In this document: in pieces, positions 6,210 to 10,588 of the stretch
Layout of the letters: every line of letters begins with the position of its first letter
How positions within the stretch are numbered: the stretch's first letter is position 1
Origin: JAULUH01 sp032111745
GTDB lineage: Bacteria > Chloroflexota > Anaerolineae > JAAEKA01
Direction of reading: 5' to 3'
Assembly: GCA_032111745.1 (NCBI GenBank)
Contig: JAULUH010000131.1
Location: 1-12,200 of the forward strand
DNA length: 12,200 nucleotides
Notes under the pieces: model-generated
What the model saw: the letters and a program-made list of their open reading frames with translations, nothing else
What the model was told of the DNA's origin: nothing
Database searches by the model: none
Position numbers and translations under genes: made by a program

Positions 6210-7205
6210 ATGGCGGAAGCTCAGCGCGGCGTGGTGGCGCTGGCCGGCGGCGTGGGAGGCGCCAAGCTGGCCTACGGGCTCTACCAGGTGGCCGGCGAAC
6301 GCCTGGCCGTGGTGGTGAACACCGGAGATGACTTCGAGCACTGGGGGCTGCACATCGCGCCCGACCTGGACACGGTGATGTACAACCTGGCCGGGATCAA
6401 CCATCCTCAGCAGGGCTGGGGCCTGGCCGGAGAGAGCTTTCGGGCCATGGACATGGTCACGGCCTACGGCGGGCAGACCTGGTTTCGCCTGGGCGATGGC
6501 GACCTGGGCACCCACCTGATGCGCACGGCCACGCTGCGCGACGGGGAGACCCTGACCGCAGCCACCCGGCAACTGGCCCGGGGCCTGGGCATCCAGGCAT
6601 CCCTGTTGCCCATGTCCGACTCCCCAGTGCGCACCATGGTGCACACAGACGAGGGGGTGCTGGCCTTCCAGCACTATTTCGTCCGCCGCCGCTGCGAGCC
6701 ACGGCTGCACAGCCTGGAGTTTGCCGACCTGGACCGGGCGCAGCCCACGGCCGAGGTCCTGGCCGCGCTGCGCCGCGCGGAGGCTGTCGTGCTCTGTCCC
6801 AGCAATCCCTACCTGAGCCTCGATCCGATCCTGCTGCTGCCCGGCCTGGCCAGGGTCCTCCACAACCTGGACGCCCCGGTGGTGGCGGTGGCGCCGATCG
6901 TGGGCGGCCAGGCCCTCAAGGGCCCGGCGGCCAAGATCATGGCTGAGCTGGGGGTGGAGGTCTCGGCCGTGGAGGTGGCCCGCCACCTGGCCGGCCGGAT
7001 TCGCCTCGACGGCTTCGTGCTGGATGGCGCCGACGCCGCCCTGGTCGATCGGGTAGGGAGCCTGGGCATCACGCCCCTGGTCACCGGCACGGTCATGAAT
7101 ACGAATGAGGATAAGATCCGGCTGGCTGCTGAGGTCCTGGCCTTTGCCCACGATCTTGAGACAAGGGGCGAATTGTTACGGCGGACAGGCACGCGCAGCG
7201 CATGA
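6210..7205 (+). CDS. cofD: 2-phospho-L-lactate transferase CofD/FbiA
   Basis: This 331-residue enzyme transfers the phospholactyl (or phosphoenolpyruvyl) group from the GDP-activated donor made by CofC to the deazaflavin Fo, giving F420-0 or dehydro-F420-0. Family signatures are clear: ALAGGVGGAKLAYGL (10-24), VVVNTGDDFEHWGLHIAPD (34-52) with the metal-binding Asp of NTGDD, LDTVMYNLAG (53-62), and TWFRLGDGDLGTHLMR (90-105). Further conserved stretches are MSDSPVRTMVHT, SNPYLSLDPIL and IVGGQALKGPAAK. Length is normal for the family. The start is chosen from the SD at 6194; an alternative ATG at 6192 adds six residues. It overlaps the next gene by ATGA, coupling it to CofC, its biochemical partner. 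The stop is at 7203-7205. Confidence 0.95.
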   Translation: MAEAQRGVVALAGGVGGAKLAYGLYQVAGERLAVVVNTGDDFEHWGLHIAPDLDTVMYNLAGINHPQQGWGLAGESFRAMDMVTAYGGQTWFRLGDGDLGTHLMRTATLRDGETLTAATRQLARGLGIQASLLPMSDSPVRTMVHTDEGVLAFQHYFVRRRCEPRLHSLEFADLDRAQPTAEVLAALRRAEAVVLCPSNPYLSLDPILLLPGLARVLHNLDAPVVAVAPIVGGQALKGPAAKIMAELGVEVSAVEVARHLAGRIRLDGFVLDGADAALVDRVGSLGITPLVTGTVMNTNEDKIRLAAEVLAFAHDLETRGELLRRTGTRSA

Positions 7206-8341
7206 CTCTGGCTATCATCGTTCCGGTCAAGAGATTGGAGGAGTCCAAGAGCCGCCTGGCCGCCGTACTGCCTGAGGCCGCGCGGCGGAGCCTGGCCCTG
7301 GCCTTGCTCGGCACGGTGCTCGACGTGGTGCGCCAGGCCCAGGCCCACCTGCCGGCCTTCGGCGTGGTGGTCAGCGCCGACCCACAGGTGCTGGAGCTGG
7401 CCCGGGTCTATGGCCTCAGGACACTGCTGGAAGTCGACAAAACTGCGAGGGGGCCAGAGAACAATCCAGAGCCAGCGCTGGACCAAGATGGCGACCACAG
7501 CCTCAACCGGGCCCTGGACCAGGCAACCGCCTGGGCTGCCGCCCAGGGTGCCGCCGCCGTGCTGATCCTGCCGGCTGACCTGCCCCTGCTCACCCTGGCC
7601 GAGGTTCGCGGGCTCTGGGAGGCCAGCCAGCAGCTCTATGCCAGCCGGGCCATGGTCATTGCCCCAGACGGCCGGGAGGAAGGCACCAACGCCTTGCTGG
7701 TGCGGCCACCAGGGGTGATCCCCTACCAGTTTGGCCCAGGCAGCTTCCGGCGTCATTGCGAGCAGGCCCGCGCCCTGGGCTTGGCCTGGCATGCCTATCG
7801 TTCGCCGCGGCTCGGCTTCGACGTCGACGTGCCGGACGACCTTCATCGCTACCTGGCCGTGGAAAACGCTGACCAGGAATCCAGGGAGTTCACCATGGTA
7901 GATGACTCGATTGAGGCCGCTATCGACGATGAGATCCAAACCTTCCTCAACCAGCCGGACCTGTTGATGCGGCTGGGTACGGTGGGCCGGGATGGCTACC
8001 CCCACGTGACCCCGGTGTGGTATCTGGTCGAGGACGGCGTGTTCTATATCACCACGGCTGGCAATCGGGTCAAGGCCCGCAACATGCTGGCCAACCCCAG
8101 GGTGGGCTTTGCCATCGACGACGACACCCGCCCCTATCGCGGCGTGTCGGCCTGGGGCGAGGCCAGGCTGGTGGCCGAGGGGGAGGCCGCCCGCCCCTTG
8201 ACCCGCCGCATCGCCGCCCGCTACGTGCCAGCAGAACGCCTGGATGCCATGGTGGATACCCTCATCCTGGACCCGCGCGTGGTCTTCGCCATCGCGCCCA
8301 CCCGCCTCGTGCGCATGGGCAGCTGGGGCGTAGGGGCATGA
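7202..8341 (+). CDS. cofC: CofC/FbiD guanylyltransferase fused to a PPOX/FDOR split-barrel domain
   Basis: One 379-residue frame holds two domains. Residues 1-225 are CofC/FbiD, which activates 2-phospho-L-lactate or PEP with GTP to supply CofD. Signatures are IIVPVKRLEESKSRLA (5-20), SADPQVLELARVYGL (58-72), HSLNRAL (99-105), LPADLPLLT (123-131) with metal-binding Asp126, REEGTNALLV (158-167), FGPGSFRRH (177-185) and LGFDVDVPDDL (204-214). Residues 78-97, between a core strand and HSLN, are an unusual hydrophilic insert rich in Asn, Pro, Glu and Asp. Residues about 240-375 are a PPOX-type split-barrel FMN/F420 domain with RLGTVGRDGYPHVTPVWYL (257-275), NRVKARNMLANPRVGFAID (288-306) and VSAWGEARLV (315-324). 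There is no stop or frameshift between the domains, but Met232 has its own SD at 7883-7888, so a free split-barrel protein could also be made. Transcription and translation are coupled to cofD by ATGA. Confidence 0.9.
   Translation: MTLAIIVPVKRLEESKSRLAAVLPEAARRSLALALLGTVLDVVRQAQAHLPAFGVVVSADPQVLELARVYGLRTLLEVDKTARGPENNPEPALDQDGDHSLNRALDQATAWAAAQGAAAVLILPADLPLLTLAEVRGLWEASQQLYASRAMVIAPDGREEGTNALLVRPPGVIPYQFGPGSFRRHCEQARALGLAWHAYRSPRLGFDVDVPDDLHRYLAVENADQESREFTMVDDSIEAAIDDEIQTFLNQPDLLMRLGTVGRDGYPHVTPVWYLVEDGVFYITTAGNRVKARNMLANPRVGFAIDDDTRPYRGVSAWGEARLVAEGEAARPLTRRIAARYVPAERLDAMVDTLILDPRVVFAIAPTRLVRMGSWGVGA
7883..7888 (+). promoter_or_regulatory. Internal ribosome-binding site before the FDOR domain
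   Basis: AGGGAG lies 6 nt before the in-frame ATG at 7895 (Met232 of the fusion), exactly at the boundary between the CofC and split-barrel domains. It could allow separate translation of a 148-residue FDOR protein. Reading frame and position are seen directly; use as a start is inference. Confidence 0.45.
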
Positions 8342-8386
8342 ACGGCGTGGCCTGGCGGCGGCCGCCAGGCCACGCCGTTCATGCCC
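8334..8386. terminator. 53-bp perfect inverted repeat at operon end (candidate bidirectional terminator)
   Basis: A 26-nt arm (8334-8359) and its exact reverse complement (8361-8386) flank a single central G at 8360. The left arm contains the stop codon of the CofC fusion (8339-8341), and the core pairs CCTGGCGGC with GCCGCCAGG. It lies between convergent genes, where a terminator serving both strands is expected. No T-run follows on either strand, so termination would rely on the very stable stem or on Rho. A REP-like element is the alternative. Confidence 0.7.
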
Positions 8387-8434
8387 TCAGCCAACACCAG
8401 CGACGTTCCCTCCTGCTCCTCCGGTCCATTCCCC

Positions 8435-8500
8435 CTCTGCGTTCTCTGCGAGCTCTGCGGTTCCCCCTCCGGCGTCCGTGTCCGCCCGTGTTCGTCCGTG
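8435..8500. repeat. Two short tandem triplets, periods 9 and 10 bp
   Basis: CTCTGCG occurs at 8435, 8444 and 8453 (9-bp period), followed after 13 bp by CGTCCGTG, CGCCCGTG, CGTCCGTG at 8473, 8483 and 8493 (10-bp period). Read on the minus strand, the region encodes spurious peptides of the NTDEHG and SSQRTQR type that I recall from mis-annotated intergenic repeats in many environmental bacteria. No gene is supported here. The positions of the units are seen directly; membership of a dispersed family is from memory. Confidence 0.65.
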
Positions 8501-8516
8501 TTTCTCTGCAGCTCCC

Positions 8517-8555
8517 TTTCCGGTGCCCGGGTCAGGGCGCGCTCGGCACCGGAAA
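8517..8555. terminator. Hairpin at the end of the first LysM gene
   Basis: TTTCCGGTGCC (8517-8527) pairs perfectly with GGCACCGGAAA (8545-8555) across a 17-nt loop. On the minus strand the stem brackets the stop codon of the LysM gene (8532-8534). There is no T-tract, so it is a weak terminator candidate, but it could protect the 3' end of the mRNA. Confidence 0.4.
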
Positions 8556-9230
8556 CCACAGCGTGTACCTCATGCCCGCCTCTTCCTCCTCCCCCGCCGG
8601 CAGCGCCAGCACCTGCCCCGTGCGAATCACGTTCCCATCGCCCACCGCGTTCGCCTCGGCCAGCGCCGCCACCGTCGTGCCGCAGGCCCGGGCGATCGCG
8701 CTCAGCGTGTCCCCCCGCTGCACCGTATAGCTGGCCCCGCACGGCGAGGCCGCCGCGTTCTCGGCCGTCGGCACCACCAGCGCCAGCGACGCCGCGCCCT
8801 CCGCCGCCGGGATGCGCAAAATCTGCCCCGTGATGATGGTGTTCCCGGCCATGTTGTTGGCCTGCTTCAACGCCGCCACGGTGATTCCATACTGCCCCGC
8901 TACCGACCACAAAGCGTCCCCCGCCCGCACCGCGTAAGGAGTCTCCGTCGCCGGGCTCACCTCCGTGGCCGCGGCCGTCGTGGTCGCCGCGTCCTCCCCC
9001 TGCGGGATGGCCAGCCGCTGGCCGGGGACGATCAGGGTATCGGACAGGTTGTTGGCCCGCATGATGGCCTGGTACGTGGTGCCAAAGCGGGCCGCGATGG
9101 ACGACAAAGTATCGCCTGTGCGCACGGTGTACACCGTGGTGCTATCCTGGCCGGTGGTGGAGGCCAGGACCCCAGGCCCGCCGATCAGCAACTGGGCAAC
9201 GACGATGAGAGCGAGAGTTGCAGCGCGCAT
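8532..9230 (-). CDS. Secreted protein with three LysM modules
   Basis: This 232-residue protein begins with a signal peptide (MRAATLALIVVAQLLIGGPG, cleavage near LASTT at about 23-25). Three LysM modules follow at about 34-76 (YTVRTGDTLSSIAARFG), 99-141 (YAVRAGDALWSVAGQYG) and 168-211 (YTVQRGDTLSAIARACG), joined by Ala/Thr/Glu-rich linkers. LysM binds peptidoglycan or chitin-type GlcNAc chains. No catalytic domain is visible, so it is probably a cell-wall-binding structural or adaptor protein. Cys164 and Cys183 frame the start of the last module. The short tail ends in a Trp-Phe-Pro segment. An AGGA lies 10 nt before the start. It is the last gene of the minus-strand LysM run. Confidence 0.88.
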   Translation of the reverse strand: MRAATLALIVVAQLLIGGPGVLASTTGQDSTTVYTVRTGDTLSSIAARFGTTYQAIMRANNLSDTLIVPGQRLAIPQGEDAATTTAAATEVSPATETPYAVRAGDALWSVAGQYGITVAALKQANNMAGNTIITGQILRIPAAEGAASLALVVPTAENAAASPCGASYTVQRGDTLSAIARACGTTVAALAEANAVGDGNVIRTGQVLALPAGEEEEAGMRYTLWFPVPSAP

Positions 9231-9320
9231 GTTTACTTGTTCCTGCAGTGAGTAGCTGGTTAGTGGGCGTGGGCCTCCTGGAATGGGTGACTTGCTTGGT
9301 CAGAGGGGCGGCTGCGCGGC

Positions 9321-9977
9321 CTAATTGCCGGACGCCGGCATCGCCAGCGCCTGCCCCACCATCACCACATTGGAGACCAGGCCGTTGGCCTCCTTCAGCG
9401 CCGCCACGGAGCGGCCACAACGGCTGGCGATCCGCTGCAGGGTGTCCCCCGGCCGCACCGTATAGGGATCGCCACAGGCCGCGGTCTGGGCCCCGGACGT
9501 GGGCGCACCGCCCGCCGCCTCCCCTGGTTTATCCGCACAGGCAATGCGCAGCACCTGCCCCACCCACAGCCGGTCGCTGCTGAGCTCGTTGTCCGCCCTC
9601 AGGTCTTCCACGGCCACGCTCCACCGCTCCGCCAGGCTCCGCAAGGTGTCGCCCGGCTGCACCAGGATCATGGCCCGGGGACTGCAAGCCAGGCTGCCGG
9701 CCGGGTCGATGGGGATCAGCTGGCCCCGCGAGCCCAGGGTGGCCGGGATGCGCAGGATCTGGCCGGGGATGATCTGGCGCCCGGAGAGGTTGTTAGTCTC
9801 GGCCAGGCGCTGCGCCGAGACGCTGTAACGGGCGGCGATGGCGGTCAGCGTATCGCCCGTGCGCACGACGTAGACTACGGGCTGGGGTGGGTCGAGGGAA
9901 ACCGCTGCAAAAGCGGGCGTTGCCGCGCAGAGCGCGATCGCCAGGGTAAGGATGGCGACGGATCGCACGTGTGACAT
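9321..9977 (-). CDS. Secreted protein with three LysM modules
   Basis: This 218-residue protein has a signal peptide (MSHVRSVAILTLAIALCAAT, cleavage near AFA at about 23-25) and three LysM modules. They lie at about 35-78 (YVVRTGDTLTAIAARYS), 102-146 (ILVQPGDTLRSLAERWS) and 171-214 (YTVRPGDTLQRIASRCG). Cys98 and Cys147 bracket the middle module, and Cys168 and Cys187 frame the start of the last one. The linker 148-167 is Gly/Ala-rich. No enzyme domain is seen; peptidoglycan binding is the likely role. AGGAGG lies 4 nt before the start. It is separated from the downstream LysM gene by 90 bp with no other gene and from the upstream one by an AT-rich 77-bp gap. Confidence 0.88.
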   Translation of the reverse strand: MSHVRSVAILTLAIALCAATPAFAAVSLDPPQPVVYVVRTGDTLTAIAARYSVSAQRLAETNNLSGRQIIPGQILRIPATLGSRGQLIPIDPAGSLACSPRAMILVQPGDTLRSLAERWSVAVEDLRADNELSSDRLWVGQVLRIACADKPGEAAGGAPTSGAQTAACGDPYTVRPGDTLQRIASRCGRSVAALKEANGLVSNVVMVGQALAMPASGN

Positions 9978-10006
9978 GGCGCCTCCTGGGTGCGGTGCGG
10001 AGGTAC

Positions 10007-10035
10007 TTGATTTTTTTCGTTAGTTATGTTATGAT
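10007..10035 (+). promoter_or_regulatory. Sigma70-like promoter candidate, plus strand, antisense to a LysM gene
   Basis: TTGATT (10007-10012) and TATGAT (10030-10035) are separated by exactly 17 bp inside an AT-rich island in otherwise GC-rich DNA. Transcription would start near 10042 and run antisense through the single-LysM gene. No plus-strand protein gene follows. The same AT-rich island could instead hold the minus-strand promoter of the upstream-adjacent LysM gene at 9977, though no good minus-strand hexamer pair was found. Confidence 0.35.
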
Positions 10036-10054
10036 GTTATGTGCAATGACCGCA

Positions 10055-10438
10055 TCAAGGATTGATGTAAGATCTGGTCGGCCTGACCGGCACCCTGGTC
10101 GGCACCGGCGCCACCGGCCGGGCAGAGGGCACCACCAGGGTTTGCCCAACCCCGAGCGGCGAAGAGGGACTGATCTGGTTGCCGGTGGCCAGATCCGAGG
10201 TCCTCACGCCGCAGCGCCGGGCGATAGAGCGCACGGTGTCGCCCCGCCGGACGGTGACGGTGTAGGTGCAGGGCCCACCGCCGGAGCCGCCGGCCGCAGG
10301 CACATAGGTTGAGCTTGGCGCCCGGCTGGTGGTGCGACCGGCCACGGAAGCCAGACCCGCCGCCTGGGCATCGGCCCCCAGAATGAGAAAAAGTAAGACA
10401 CCGGCGAGGAACAGGCGAGCGCTTCGCTGCAGATCCAT
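10055..10438 (-). CDS. Small secreted protein with one LysM module
   Basis: This 127-residue protein has a signal peptide (about 1-27; hydrophobic LFLAGVLLFLILGADA at 9-24). A low-complexity Ala/Ser/Gly spacer (28-56) is followed by one LysM module at about 58-104 (TYTVTVRRGDTVRSIARRCG then LGVGQTLVVP). Residues 105-127 are a Pro/Val/Arg-rich tail. Cys57 and Cys76 have the same spacing as the Cys pair in the last LysM of the two neighbouring proteins. GGGAGG lies 6 nt upstream of the start. It is the first gene of the minus-strand run and is driven by the promoter at 10511-10539. The role is probably wall attachment; no partner domain is visible. Confidence 0.82.
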   Translation of the reverse strand: MDLQRSARLFLAGVLLFLILGADAQAAGLASVAGRTTSRAPSSTYVPAAGGSGGGPCTYTVTVRRGDTVRSIARRCGVRTSDLATGNQISPSSPLGVGQTLVVPSARPVAPVPTRVPVRPTRSYINP

Positions 10439-10588
10439 GGAGTGCCTCCCTCAGGAGTGACGGTGCGGCAATAGGATCCAGGCACTTTAATGCGCTAATT
10501 CACTAAATCCAGTCTACCACAGGTTAGCTGATTTCGCAATAGGCTTCGTTTCCTGAGCTCGTCAGTCGTCGGCTTTAAGGTCCGGCTC
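10439..10588. other. Divergent intergenic region
   Basis: This 150-bp region between the LysM gene (minus) and the propeller gene (plus) is clearly more AT-rich than its surroundings. It holds the minus-strand promoter at 10511-10539. I see no convincing plus-strand hexamer pair; the propeller gene has only a weak TAAGG at 10576-10580 before its ATG. Confidence 0.6.
10511..10539 (-). promoter_or_regulatory. Promoter of the LysM gene run
   Basis: On the minus strand, TTGCGA (10539-10534) and TAGACT (10516-10511) are separated by 17 bp, with TGG immediately before the -10 (extended -10). Transcription would start near 10504, leaving a leader of about 65 nt to the start at 10438. The CCTGTGGTA preceding and entering the -10 is shared with the operon promoter at 189-197. 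Confidence 0.55.

Noticed and set aside
4980..7151. Minus-strand open frame of 723 codons
   Set aside because: It is antisense to cytochrome b5-like, enolase-like and cofD genes, and has no recognisable motif and shadow-type composition.
8435..8500. CRISPR array
   Set aside because: The repeat units are 7-8 bp with 1-2 bp between them, with no spacers of 30-40 bp and no cas gene in the window.
8221..8910. Minus-strand open frame spanning the convergent gap
   Set aside because: It crosses the 53-bp inverted repeat and tandem triplets and overlaps two real genes; its NTDEHG/SSQRTQR peptides mark noncoding repeats.
9971..10312. Plus-strand frame of 113 codons downstream of the antisense promoter candidate
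   Set aside because: It is antisense to the LysM gene, has no SD, starts upstream of the promoter candidate and becomes Arg/Gly/His low-complexity.
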